A stretch of 38,995 nt of DNA from JBFWWW01 sp050245975 (GTDB taxonomy: Bacteria; Pseudomonadota; Alphaproteobacteria; Rhizobiales; Hyphomicrobiaceae). The translations under genes were made by a program, and so were the position numbers. Of this stretch, positions 1-7,616 are shown one piece after another (the stretch's first letter is position 1; every line of letters starts with the position of its first letter). Below the pieces are notes generated by a model. It did no database searches. It saw only the letters and a list, made by a program, of their open reading frames with translations, and was not told the DNA's origin. Where the stretch lies: contig JBFWWW010000014.1 of NCBI GenBank assembly GCA_050245975.1, forward strand, positions 1 through 38,995, read 5' to 3'.

Positions 1-603
1 CACGCCGGTGCGCATCACGTTGCGCTTCTCGGCCGAATGCACCTTGTTGCGCCGCTTGCGCGCCAGGTCGAAGGCGACGCGCGCGATGCGGGCGATCTCG
101 CCGGTGGTGTAGACCGTGGTATCGACGGCGCGCTTCTCGCCGTTCTCCAGCGTCACGACCTCCTTCGGCTCGCCGAAGTAGGTGCCGCCCGTCAGCTCGC
201 GCAGGATCAGGATGTCGAGGCCCTCGACATGCTCGCGCTTGAGGGAGGAGGCCTCCGCCAGCGCCGGGTAGCAGATGGCCGGACGCAGGTTGGCGAACAG
301 GTCGAGCTCCTTGCGCAGCGCCAGCAACCCGCCTTCGGGCCGCTTGTCATAGGCGACCTTGTCCCACTTCGGCCCGCCGACGGAGCCGAACAGGATGGCA
401 TCGGCCTTCTTCGCCTTCTCCAGCGTCTCCGGCGCCAGCGGCACGCCATGCTTGTCGATCGCCGCACCGCCCACCAGGTCCGTCTCGGACTTGAAGGTCG
501 CCTTCCCCTTTTTGTTCAGGAAGGCCAGCAGCCGGTCCACCTCGGCCATCACCTCGGGGCCGATGCCGTCGCCGGGCAGGATGAGGAGGGAGTGCGTCGT
601 CAT
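1..603 (-). CDS. leuB: 3-isopropylmalate dehydrogenase, 5' part only
   Basis: The gene starts at the ATG at 603 and runs off the left edge, so about 201 N-terminal residues are present. The product oxidises and decarboxylates 3-isopropylmalate to 2-oxoisocaproate in leucine synthesis, using NAD, in the cytoplasm. Seen in the translation: an N-terminal LLILPGDGIGPEV segment typical of isocitrate/isopropylmalate dehydrogenases, ILFGSVGGPKWD, RPEGGLLALRKELDLFANLRP, and LILRELTGGTYFG. This last motif separates LeuB from isocitrate dehydrogenase. leuC and leuD lie about 31-36 kb away at the other end of the window, so the leucine genes are not one operon here. The DUF4337-like gene lies 63 bases upstream on the same strand. 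The C-terminal part, including the metal-binding Asp residues, lies outside the window. Confidence 0.95.
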   Translation of the reverse strand, partial: MTTHSLLILPGDGIGPEVMAEVDRLLAFLNKKGKATFKSETDLVGGAAIDKHGVPLAPETLEKAKKADAILFGSVGGPKWDKVAYDKRPEGGLLALRKELDLFANLRPAICYPALAEASSLKREHVEGLDILILRELTGGTYFGEPKEVVTLENGEKRAVDTTVYTTGEIARIARVAFDLARKRRNKVHSAEKRNVMRTGV

Positions 604-666
604 GGTCGGTCGGTCCCGTGGTGCGTGCGGAGGAGAATGAACGGAGGCATAGGCCACCCGCCGGGT

Positions 667-1260
667 CTAGCCAAGCCCCGGAATCGATACGGCCAGCGTG
701 AATCCATTGAGCATCATCAGCGTGCCGAGCCCGCCCAGAACGCCGCTCATGCCCAGCAGCAGCATGCTGCCGGTGATGAGGCTGACGGAGGCCAGCACCA
801 CCGCGATCTGCAGCAGCGCCTGGCTCCAGTCGAAGTAGGGGTCCTTGCGCAGTGCGACGTCGCGCTCGGCCTCCAGCGCCTTGCCCTTCACGAACAGCTC
901 GTCGAGCCCTTCCTTCTTCACCGGATCACTGGTGAGCTGCGCCGCCGTATCCCGATAGGCCTTGATCTTCGCCTGATAGGCCTCGCGCGCCACCGCCGGC
1001 AGATCGGGTTGGGCAGCGACATGCAGCTCGAGCGCCTCGGCCTCCATCTGGATGGCGCTGCGGCGGATATTCTTGGCCTGGAAGAACGACCAGGTGTTCG
1101 CCGCCTCGATGTTGGCCCGCGTCGCGTCTTTGGACGCATTGCCGCCACCCATGCCGCAGACGGCGAGCAGCACCGCCAGCACGCCGATGTAGACGCCGAT
1201 CCAGCGATTGAGCTCGTCCTTGTCGCTCGCCAGCCGCTCGACGATCTCGTCCATTGCCAT
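667..1260 (-). CDS. DUF4337-like membrane protein
   Basis: A 197-residue protein of unknown function. It has one predicted membrane segment near residues 20-38 (WIGVYIGVLAVLLAVCGMGG). A charged, largely helical middle follows, and two more hydrophobic segments lie near the C-terminus. This layout, including a central ANTWSFFQAKNIR-type stretch, matches what I recall of the DUF4337 family. I chose the ATG at 1260 because a clear GGGGAGG ribosome site precedes it; a longer reading frame upstream lacks such a site. It follows gpmA on the same strand with only 31 bases between them and may share its transcript. No catalytic motif is visible. The family name is a moderately confident recollection and the function is unknown. 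Confidence 0.75.
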   Translation of the reverse strand: MAMDEIVERLASDKDELNRWIGVYIGVLAVLLAVCGMGGGNASKDATRANIEAANTWSFFQAKNIRRSAIQMEAEALELHVAAQPDLPAVAREAYQAKIKAYRDTAAQLTSDPVKKEGLDELFVKGKALEAERDVALRKDPYFDWSQALLQIAVVLASVSLITGSMLLLGMSGVLGGLGTLMMLNGFTLAVSIPGLG

Positions 1261-1291
1261 GGACACCTCCCCACCCGTTATGCGCCTGCGC

Positions 1292-1912
1292 TCAAGCTCC
1301 GAGGTCGCGGCGGCTCTCGACGCCGCCATCCGCCGTCAGGCGGTAGACGATCGGCGCGCCGGTCGCCAGTTCGCGCTTGATGATTTCCTCGCCCGAGAGC
1401 TTTTCGAGCTTCATGATCAGGGCCCGCAGGCTGTTTCCGTGCGCGACCACGAGCACATTGCGGCCCGCCTTCACCGCCGGCCAGATGTGCGCATCGAAAT
1501 AGGGCAGCACGCGCGCGGCGGTATCCTTGAGGCTCTCGCCCCCCGGCGGCGGCACGTCGAAGCTGCGCCGCCAGACGTGCACCTGGTCCTCGCCCCAGCG
1601 CTTGCGCGCGTCATCCTTGTTGAGACCCGACAGATCGCCGTAGTCGCGCTCGTTGAGAGCCTGGTCGCGCTCGATCTTGGGCGGTGGCGGCCCCATCTCC
1701 TGCAGGATCAGGTCGAGCGTCTTCTGCGCGCGCTTGAGCGCGCTCGTGAAGGCGACATCGAACCTGATGCCCTCGCCGGCGAGCAGCTTGCCGGCCTTGT
1801 GCGCCTCCTCGACGCCTTTGGCCGTCAGGTCGGGGTCCTTCCAGCCGGTGAACAGGTTGAGCTTGTTCCACTCGCTTTCGCCATGCCGCACGAGGACAAG
1901 TACGTTTTCCAT
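1292..1912 (-). CDS. gpmA: 2,3-bisphosphoglycerate-dependent phosphoglycerate mutase
   Basis: A 206-residue cytoplasmic enzyme that interconverts 3- and 2-phosphoglycerate in glycolysis and gluconeogenesis. The histidine-phosphatase signature is at the start (LVRHGESEWN, phosphorylated His at residue 10), followed by NLFTGWKDPDLT. The second catalytic His lies in VVAHGNSLRAL. NERDYGDLSG and WRRSFDVPPPGGESL are typical of dPGM enzymes. At 206 residues it is shorter than the roughly 250-residue E. coli enzyme but has the compact size I expect in this group. It lies 36 bases after dapB on the same strand; the dapB-gpmA pair is common in rhizobial relatives. Confidence 0.96.
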   Translation of the reverse strand: MENVLVLVRHGESEWNKLNLFTGWKDPDLTAKGVEEAHKAGKLLAGEGIRFDVAFTSALKRAQKTLDLILQEMGPPPPKIERDQALNERDYGDLSGLNKDDARKRWGEDQVHVWRRSFDVPPPGGESLKDTAARVLPYFDAHIWPAVKAGRNVLVVAHGNSLRALIMKLEKLSGEEIIKRELATGAPIVYRLTADGGVESRRDLGA

Positions 1913-1948
1913 CGCTCGCCTGTCTTGTTGTCTGTCCCGGTATCCGGC

Positions 1949-2755
1949 TCAAAGGCCGAGAACGTCGGCCATCGAATAGAGGCCCGGCGGCTTGCCGCGC
2001 CCCCACAGCGCCGCCTTGACGCCGCCGCGCGCGAACAGTCCACGATCGCCTGCCTTGTGCGTCAGCTCGATGCGCTCGCCGTCCGCCGCGAAGACGACCG
2101 TGTGGTCGCCGACGACGCTGCCGCCGCGCAGCGAGGCAAAGCCGATATCGCCGCGCCGCCGTGCGCCCGTATGTCCATCGCGCCCGCGCGCGCTGACGTC
2201 CTTGAGCACGACGCCGCGGCCCTCCGCCGCCGCCTCGCCGAGCATGAGTGCCGTTCCCGAGGGCGCGTCGATCTTGTGGCGATGGTGCATTTCCACGATC
2301 TCGATGTCGAAGTCCGGATCGAGAGCGGCTGCCACCTTGCGCACCAGTGCCGCGAGGAGGTTGACGCCGAGGCTCATGTTCCCAGCCCGGATGATGGTCG
2401 CATGCCGCGCCGCTGCCTGGATCTTGGCATCGTCCGCCTCGCCCAGGCCCGTCGTACCGATCACGTGCACGATGCGCGCGTTGGCGCACAGGCCGGCGCA
2501 TTCGACGGTCGCCTTGGGCACCGTGAAGTCGAGCACGCCGTCGACGTTGGCCACGACCTCCAGCATGTCGTCGGTGATGACGGCGCCCAGTTTGCCGAGG
2601 CCTGCGAGCAGCCCCGCGTCCTGGCCGAGCGCAAGCGATCCCTTCTGCTCGATGGCGCCCGCAAGCACGCATCCGTCGGTGGCGTGCACGGCGCGGATCA
2701 GCTCGCGGCCCATGCGGCCGGCGGCCCCCATCACGGCAATCTTCATGTCTGTCAT
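1949..2755 (-). CDS. dapB: 4-hydroxy-tetrahydrodipicolinate reductase
   Basis: A 268-residue enzyme of the diaminopimelate/lysine pathway. It reduces hydroxy-tetrahydrodipicolinate with NAD(P)H and so feeds both peptidoglycan and lysine synthesis. The N-terminal nucleotide-binding loop GAAGRMG is at residues 10-16. The central VIGTTG and IIRAGNMSLGVNLL segments are present, and so is the family signature EMHHRHKIDAPSGTA, which carries the catalytic His and Lys. The C-terminal FADGERIELTHKA and RGLFARGGVKAALW segments are also typical. The length matches the family. It is the first gene of a minus-strand run dapB-gpmA-DUF4337-leuB. It lies 78 bases beyond the end of the uronate operon and could receive read-through from it. 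Confidence 0.97.
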   Translation of the reverse strand: MTDMKIAVMGAAGRMGRELIRAVHATDGCVLAGAIEQKGSLALGQDAGLLAGLGKLGAVITDDMLEVVANVDGVLDFTVPKATVECAGLCANARIVHVIGTTGLGEADDAKIQAAARHATIIRAGNMSLGVNLLAALVRKVAAALDPDFDIEIVEMHHRHKIDAPSGTALMLGEAAAEGRGVVLKDVSARGRDGHTGARRRGDIGFASLRGGSVVGDHTVVFAADGERIELTHKAGDRGLFARGGVKAALWGRGKPPGLYSMADVLGL

Positions 2756-2833
2756 GGCATCTCACCCAAGGTTGGCAGGGATATACCAACCGGGGTGGGA
2801 TTGCGAAAGGGCCGCAAAGCCGCGGCTCGACCC

Positions 2834-3694
2834 TCAGAATCCGTAGAGGCGGGCCGGATTGTCGACCAGGGTGGCTTGCCGTGCTTTCTCGTCCGGCACC
2901 CAGTCGAGCAGCACGTCCAGCAGGTCTGCATCATCGGGATAGCGATCGGGCGGAACCGAGGGATGCGGCCAGTTCGACGCCCAAAGCATGCGCTCCGGTG
3001 CCGCCCGCGCGAGCGCCTTGGCCAGGGCGCCGACGTCCCGGTAGTCGGGAGCGCCCGCCTTCGACACCTCGTAGGGCGCCGACAGCTTCACATAGCAGTT
3101 GCCGCGCTCCACCAGCCGCAGCATGGCCTGGAAGGCCGCGTTGTCGACAGGCACCGGCTCCAGGAACTTGCCGATATGGTCGATGATGTAATTGCCCTTG
3201 ATGCGCTTGAGCTGCGCCTCGTGCTCGGGAAACTCGCGGCCGTCGAACTGGACGATGGGGTGCCAGCCGAACGGCGCGACCCGCGCGATCACCTCATCCA
3301 TGACATCCCATTTCAGATATCCGCCCGGCAGGCACATGATCCGCACCCCCCGCGCGCCCGCCTTGGTGAGGCGATCGAGCTCGGCATCCGTCACGTCCGG
3401 CTCGACGACGACCACGGCGCGGGCGACGTCCTGCCCCAGCTCCACCACCGCATCGAGGGTTGCGCGGTTGTCGGGACCGTAGGCATTGGGTTGCACGACG
3501 ACGACGCGCTCGATGCCGAGCCACGACATGAGCTTGCGATAGTCCGCCGGCACGGCGTCGGCCGGCAGGTCGGGACCCTTCGGGTGCTTGGGATACCTGG
3601 CGGTGTAGAAGTGCATGTGCGTGTCGCACATCCCCTTGGGAGCCGAGAGCCGCGGCTTGCGCCCGGCAAGGGGTCGTGTGGTTGCACTGGTCAT
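2834..3694 (-). CDS. gli: amidohydrolase-superfamily lactonase/isomerase, probably D-galactarolactone isomerase
   Basis: A 286-residue TIM-barrel protein of the Amidohydrolase_2/LigI group. Candidate active-site residues are H26 and H28 in CDTHMH, H145 in WHPIVQ and H173 in IIDHIG. At the position where hydrolases of this group carry the general-base Asp near the last strand, this protein has N241 (WASNWPHP). In Agrobacterium galactarolactone isomerase, loss of the hydrolytic general base is the published explanation for isomerising 1,5- to 1,4-galactarolactone instead of hydrolysing it. That residue, and the direct coupling to gci and udh, favour GLI over a PDC-type lactonase. The ATG at 3694 overlaps the gci stop as ATGA, so the two genes are translationally coupled. 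It is the last gene of the operon. Confidence 0.82.
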   Translation of the reverse strand: MTSATTRPLAGRKPRLSAPKGMCDTHMHFYTARYPKHPKGPDLPADAVPADYRKLMSWLGIERVVVVQPNAYGPDNRATLDAVVELGQDVARAVVVVEPDVTDAELDRLTKAGARGVRIMCLPGGYLKWDVMDEVIARVAPFGWHPIVQFDGREFPEHEAQLKRIKGNYIIDHIGKFLEPVPVDNAAFQAMLRLVERGNCYVKLSAPYEVSKAGAPDYRDVGALAKALARAAPERMLWASNWPHPSVPPDRYPDDADLLDVLLDWVPDEKARQATLVDNPARLYGF

Positions 3695-4827
3695 GGTGTC
3701 GGCCTCCCGAACGTCTTGAGCGCTGTCCTGTCGATCTCGATGCCGAGGCCCGGGCCGTCCGGCACCTTGACGATACCGCTGTCGTGCTCGATTGGCGCCG
3801 TCAGGATCGCCTGACGGAACGGGTGCTCCGAGCGGTCGAATTCCAGCAGAGGCTCGACCGGCGTGGTGCGCGGCGGGCTGTAGGGCAGCACGGCGAGGAG
3901 CTGCAGCGCAGCGGCAAGCCCGATGCCCGTGCCCCACACATGCGGAATGCAGCGCACGCCGAAGGCCGCTGCCATGTCGGCGACCTTCTTCGCTTCCGAA
4001 AGGCCGCCGACAGCGCAGACGTCCGGCTGCACGATATCGACGGCGCGGGACACGAAAACCTCGCGGAAATTCCAGCGCGTGAACCATGTCTCGCCGCCCG
4101 CGACCGGAATGGGCTGTCCGCGGCGCACCTCCCCATAGCTCGTCAGGTCATCCGGCACGACGGGCTCCTCGAGCCAGCCGATGTTGCAGTCCGCGACGGC
4201 GCGTCCGAGCGCGATGGCCTCCAGTGCGTCGTAGCCGTGGTTGGCATCGAGCATCATGGCGACCCCGGGCCCCAGCGTTTCCCGGCAGGTGCGGACAAGC
4301 TGCGCATCGACGCCGGCGCCGAAGCCGATCTTGAGCTTCACCGCGCCGAACCCCTGCTGCGCGTAACCCCGCACTTCGTCGGCGATGTAGGCGAGCGGAT
4401 CGCCCGTGCCGCGGCGGTAGGTGCCGGTTGCATACGCGGCGACCTGGCGCCGGATCGGGCCACCCATCAGCACATGGATCGGTGCGCCGTAGCGCTTGCC
4501 CTTGATGTCCCACAGCGCCACGTCGATACCGCTCAGGGCCGTGACCATCAGACCCTTCTGGCCCTGATCGCGGAACTGATTGTAGAGGTGCATCCAGATC
4601 TGCTCGGTCGCGAGCGCATCGGCTCCGATCAGCAGCGGACGGAACGCCGCGATGACGGCCGCATTGAGCCGCGCCGGACCGAGGCATTCGCCCCACCCGG
4701 TCGTGCCGTCCTCGCAGACGATCTCGACCACGCAGGACCCCCGCGTCGTCGTGCCCGTGAACGACCACGAGAACGGCTCGGACAACGGCGCCTCGAGCAC
4801 GTGGGCCTTCACCTCGGCGATGCGCAT
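3691..4827 (-). CDS. gci: enolase-superfamily D-galactarolactone cycloisomerase
   Basis: A 378-residue mandelate racemase/muconate lactonising enzyme. It closely resembles what I remember of Agrobacterium GCI, with the same length and shared blocks WGECLGPAR, LTALSGIDIALWDIKGK-like, LKIGFG, DANHGY, EEPVVP, PVAGGETW and PHVWGTG. The predicted Mg ligands are D194, E220 and E246. The catalytic bases are K166 of the K164-x-K166 pair and H296. The reaction would open galactaro-1,4-lactone to 3-deoxy-2-keto-hexarate. It starts 2 bases after the stop of the upstream dehydrogenase gene and overlaps gli, so it sits mid-operon. A related acid-sugar dehydratase is the alternative, but the neighbours make GCI the better call. 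Confidence 0.9.
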   Translation of the reverse strand: MRIAEVKAHVLEAPLSEPFSWSFTGTTTRGSCVVEIVCEDGTTGWGECLGPARLNAAVIAAFRPLLIGADALATEQIWMHLYNQFRDQGQKGLMVTALSGIDVALWDIKGKRYGAPIHVLMGGPIRRQVAAYATGTYRRGTGDPLAYIADEVRGYAQQGFGAVKLKIGFGAGVDAQLVRTCRETLGPGVAMMLDANHGYDALEAIALGRAVADCNIGWLEEPVVPDDLTSYGEVRRGQPIPVAGGETWFTRWNFREVFVSRAVDIVQPDVCAVGGLSEAKKVADMAAAFGVRCIPHVWGTGIGLAAALQLLAVLPYSPPRTTPVEPLLEFDRSEHPFRQAILTAPIEHDSGIVKVPDGPGLGIEIDRTALKTFGRPTP

Positions 4828-4829
4828 GA

Positions 4830-5834
4830 TCAGCCTCCGGACAGGCGTTGCAGGCGGCTCGCCGCCTCCGCGTTGACGGCACCCTTGGGTACGCGTCCGG
4901 CCAGGATTTCTCCCGCCTGGAAGGCCGTTTCCAGGGCTTGCCCCTCGATTGCCGCCATGGTCAGCCCTCCGATGTGCGGCGTCGCGAAGACATCCGCGCG
5001 CCGCGCAAGATGCGGCGACGGCATCTGGTCCGGCGCCCGGCCGACATCCATCGCCGCGCCGGCGATGCGCCCTGCGTCGAGCGCTGCAGCCAGCGCAGCC
5101 TCATCGACGAGATTGCCGCGCGACAGGTTGATGAGGAAGGCGTCCGCCTTCATGCGCGCGAGCTGCGCGGCGCCGATCAGGTTTTCCGTCTCCTCGGTGG
5201 CGACGGCAAGCGGCAGCACGAAATCGGCGTTTTCGAGCAGCGCGTCGAGACCGGTCTGGCACAATCCCGATTGATCGATCTCGACATAGGGATCGTGCAC
5301 CAGCACGCGCATGTCGAGTGCCAGGAGGAGTTCGCACACCCGGCGTCCCAGCGGGCCGTAGCCGATCACGCCCGCCGTTGCGCCTGCGAGCTGCCGGCCC
5401 ATGCGCACCTCCGGCGGCTGGCCAGCCTTGTAGGACACGTTCGCCCGTGAAATACCCCGCGCGGCATCGATCATCAACCCGACCGCCAGCTCACTGACGG
5501 CAGCCACCCAGGAACGGCCCGCATGGGTGACGAGAACTCCGGCGCTGCTGGCGGCAGCCACGTCGATGTTGCGGATATCGACCGCCACGCGCAGCGCCGC
5601 GACCAGGGCGGGCAGCGATGCGAACACGCGCCCCTCGACCGGCGTCGCCCTGTCGCTGACGATCACTTGGCAGTCCTTGGCGATGGCCAGGAGGGCGTCG
5701 GTGTCGAGCGGCGTCGCGCCGCCGTGGAGGACGACATCCCCCAGAGACTGGAGCCGTCCCAACGCGCGCGGGCCATAGTAGTTGGCGCGTGCGTCGGGCG
5801 TGTGCGTCAGCAGGATGCGGCGGCGTCCGGCCAT
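4830..5834 (-). CDS. D-isomer-specific 2-hydroxyacid dehydrogenase family protein
   Basis: A 334-residue NAD(P)-dependent dehydrogenase of the SerA/glyoxylate reductase family. Seen: the Rossmann loop GYGPLG at 158-163, the substrate Arg R239 in NLSRGNLVDE, and the catalytic His H287 in TPHIGG. The Glu that completes the usual Arg-Glu-His set normally lies five residues after the Asp of the DVF-x-x-E motif. Here that position (268) is Pro, followed by D269 (MDVGRAPDQ). I recall the same MDVGRAPDQMP-like stretch in other proteobacterial members, so it may define a subfamily. The gene lies between udh and gci with gaps of only 3 and 2 bases. It therefore probably acts on a uronate-derived hydroxy or keto acid, but the substrate is unknown. 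Confidence 0.85.
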   Translation of the reverse strand: MAGRRRILLTHTPDARANYYGPRALGRLQSLGDVVLHGGATPLDTDALLAIAKDCQVIVSDRATPVEGRVFASLPALVAALRVAVDIRNIDVAAASSAGVLVTHAGRSWVAAVSELAVGLMIDAARGISRANVSYKAGQPPEVRMGRQLAGATAGVIGYGPLGRRVCELLLALDMRVLVHDPYVEIDQSGLCQTGLDALLENADFVLPLAVATEETENLIGAAQLARMKADAFLINLSRGNLVDEAALAAALDAGRIAGAAMDVGRAPDQMPSPHLARRADVFATPHIGGLTMAAIEGQALETAFQAGEILAGRVPKGAVNAEAASRLQRLSGG

Positions 5835-5837
5835 CCC

Positions 5838-6650
5838 CTAGCTCCAGATGTGATCGGTGCCGGCGTCGTACTCGGCCGAGCAGAAGGTGCCGCCCTGATA
5901 GAAGGCGGCGACGGCATCGGGCGCCTGCTTGGCGTCGGCCGCGAGAGCCTCGGCGCGAAAGTCCTCGCCGCGATGCTTCGGCCGGTAGCCGAAGGCATAG
6001 GCGCGGCAGTTGTCCCACCATGCCGCATCGTTGTTGGACGCGCCGTAGAAGATCTCGAAGCGCAGGTCCGCGTGCTCCAGCCCGATGCGGATGAGCTGCA
6101 TCAGGTCGTCCGGATGCAGCCAGATCGCAAGCCGGCGCTTGTCGAGCGGCTTGTCGCCGACGTTGCCGATGCGCAGGCACAGCACGCGCAGGCCGTGCTT
6201 GTCGGAGTAAAACGCGCCGACCGCTTCGCCGAACGCCTTGCTGATGCCGTAGCGCGAGTCCGGTCGCACGGTCACTGCCGGCGGGATATGCGTGGTGCGG
6301 GGATAGAACCCGACGGCATGGTTGGACGAGGCGAACACCACGCGGCCAACGCCCTTGCGATACGCGGCCTCGAACAGATTGTAGCAGCCGACGATATTGG
6401 ACTGCAGGATGGTCTCCCACGGCCCCTCGACCGAAAAGCCGCCGAGATGGATGATGCCGTCGACACCCTCGACGATCTTCTCCACCTCTCCGGAGCGCGA
6501 GAGATCGGCGGGAACGAACATCTCGCCCGGCATGAGCTGGTCCGGCTGCTTGCGGTCGCTCAGCACCAGCTCAGGATAGACCGCACGCAGCAAGGGCCTC
6601 AGCCGCGACCCCACATCTCCGGCGGCTCCCGTCAACAGCACACGACGCAT
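5838..6650 (-). CDS. udh: uronate dehydrogenase (NAD-dependent epimerase/dehydratase fold)
   Basis: A 270-residue short-chain-dehydrogenase-fold enzyme. It would oxidise galacturonate or glucuronate to the aldaro-lactone with NAD. The glycine-rich loop TGAAGDVG is at 7-14, IIHLGGFSVEGPWE at 67-79, FASSNHAVGFYP at 106-117, and the catalytic YxxxK pair is Y134/K138 (SRYGISKAFGE). ASNNDAAWWDN near the C-terminus strongly resembles Agrobacterium Udh (ASANDAGWWDN), which has 265 residues. The start at 6650 has an excellent GGAGG ribosome site; a longer reading frame lacks one. It follows gntR by 41 bases and precedes the hydroxyacid dehydrogenase by 3, as the first enzyme of the operon. Confidence 0.9.
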   Translation of the reverse strand: MRRVLLTGAAGDVGSRLRPLLRAVYPELVLSDRKQPDQLMPGEMFVPADLSRSGEVEKIVEGVDGIIHLGGFSVEGPWETILQSNIVGCYNLFEAAYRKGVGRVVFASSNHAVGFYPRTTHIPPAVTVRPDSRYGISKAFGEAVGAFYSDKHGLRVLCLRIGNVGDKPLDKRRLAIWLHPDDLMQLIRIGLEHADLRFEIFYGASNNDAAWWDNCRAYAFGYRPKHRGEDFRAEALAADAKQAPDAVAAFYQGGTFCSAEYDAGTDHIWS

Positions 6651-6691
6651 TGTTCCTCCTGTCCGGGCTTTTCGACCCGTGAAGCGGTCTT

Positions 6692-7474
6692 TCAATCGCG
6701 CTTGCGGCCGCGTTCGGCGAGCGACCGGTAGCGATCGAGACTTTTTGAGAGATGCGCGCGCATGGCCGCCCGCGCCTCGGCGGGGTCGCGCGCCTTGATG
6801 GCCTCGGCGATGCGCAGGTGTTCTTTCTGGATGACCTCCAGATAGGCCCGCTGGTCGGCCTGCGACACGCGCGAGGTCCGCACGCTCTGGCGCGGAATGA
6901 CGTGCCGGCCGAGAAACTCCAGGAACTGCGGGAAGAGCCCGTTGGCTGCGGCATGCGCTATGGCGCGGTGAAACGCGAAATCCTCCGCGATCGCCCCCTC
7001 GTCGCTGCCGATGGCCTTGTCGAAATCACGGACCGCGCGATCGATCGCATGCAGCCGCGCGGAACCGGCGCGTTCGGCCGCCAGCGCGGCGGCCTCGACC
7101 TCGATGGCGAGGCGCAGCTCCATGACGCTCAGCACGTCCTCGATGGAGCTCAGCCCGTCCGGGTCGATCCGGAACGGCACGCGACTGGTATCGGATGCCA
7201 CAAAGGCGCCCGAGCCCTGGCGCGTCAGGACAAGCCCCTCCGCGCGCAGGGCCGAGACGGCCTCCCGCACCACGGTTCGGCTGACGCCGAAGGTGGTCAT
7301 CAGCTCCTGCTCGGTGGGCAGACGCGCTCCCGGCGACAAACGCCCGGAGCGGATTTCATCGGTGATGCGCCCGACCACCCGATCGGTCAGGTTGCGGGAC
7401 GGCCGCAGCGGGCGCAGCGACGATCGCTTGCCAGCCATCGGCGAGGAGGCTACGGTGGAAACTCGTCTGGTCAT
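6692..7474 (-). CDS. GntR-family (FadR/FCD subfamily) transcriptional regulator of the uronate cluster
   Basis: A 260-residue regulator. The N-terminal winged helix-turn-helix spans about residues 30-95 (PGARLPTEQELMTTFGVSRTVVREAVSALRAEGLV). The C-terminal all-helical FCD domain has the expected metal/ligand residues in EDFAFHRAIA, QKEHLRIAEAI and AMRAHLSKS. It heads the uronate operon and is divergent from the TRAP genes. It probably represses both units until a uronate-derived effector binds. No Shine-Dalgarno lies before the ATG at 7474, and a promoter-like element ends about 9 bases upstream, so a near-leaderless start is possible. An alternative start at 7438 (MAGKRSS) also lacks a ribosome site. 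Confidence 0.9.
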   Translation of the reverse strand: MTRRVSTVASSPMAGKRSSLRPLRPSRNLTDRVVGRITDEIRSGRLSPGARLPTEQELMTTFGVSRTVVREAVSALRAEGLVLTRQGSGAFVASDTSRVPFRIDPDGLSSIEDVLSVMELRLAIEVEAAALAAERAGSARLHAIDRAVRDFDKAIGSDEGAIAEDFAFHRAIAHAAANGLFPQFLEFLGRHVIPRQSVRTSRVSQADQRAYLEVIQKEHLRIAEAIKARDPAEARAAMRAHLSKSLDRYRSLAERGRKRD

Positions 7475-7482
7475 CGTACAAA

Positions 7483-7493
7483 TTGGATAACAA
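7483..7493. promoter_or_regulatory. candidate GntR operator, inverted repeat
   Basis: TTG-GATAA-CAA is a short inverted repeat, and the wider AAATTGGATAACAA resembles the TTGGTATACCAA-type operators of hexuronate FCD regulators. It lies over the proposed -10 box of the gntR operon, between the two divergent transcripts. That is where a shared repressor site would be expected. The dyad is short and imperfect compared with the ExuR/UxuR type, so confidence is low. Confidence 0.3.
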
Positions 7494-7512
7494 CAAACCG
7501 CTCGTCATTCAA
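7484..7512 (-). promoter_or_regulatory. candidate sigma70 promoter of the gntR-udh operon
   Basis: On the minus strand a -35 box TTGAAT (7512-7507) is followed after 17 bases by a -10 box TATCCA (7489-7484). Transcription would start near 7477, two or three bases before the gntR ATG. This agrees with the absence of a ribosome site there. Identified by eye only. Confidence 0.4.
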
Positions 7513-7616
7513 TGCGGCACTTTCGTTGATACGCCAAAAGCGTCGTCTGACGAGGCCAAAAGCCGACCGGAGACCCGCCAGCGGCGGGAGGGGAAACTGC
7601 AACGGAGGACACTTCC

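Noticed and set aside
2780..2833. Terminator after the gli gene
   Set aside because: A short GCCGC/GCGGC pairing exists on the minus strand, but the stem is only 5 base pairs and the following C/T stretch is weak.
1208..3814. Very long open frame (868 codons) on the plus strand opposite gpmA, dapB and gli
   Set aside because: It is an antisense shadow produced by GC-rich codon bias. The minus-strand genes have clear family motifs and the plus-strand translation is His/Arg/Leu-rich with no homology.
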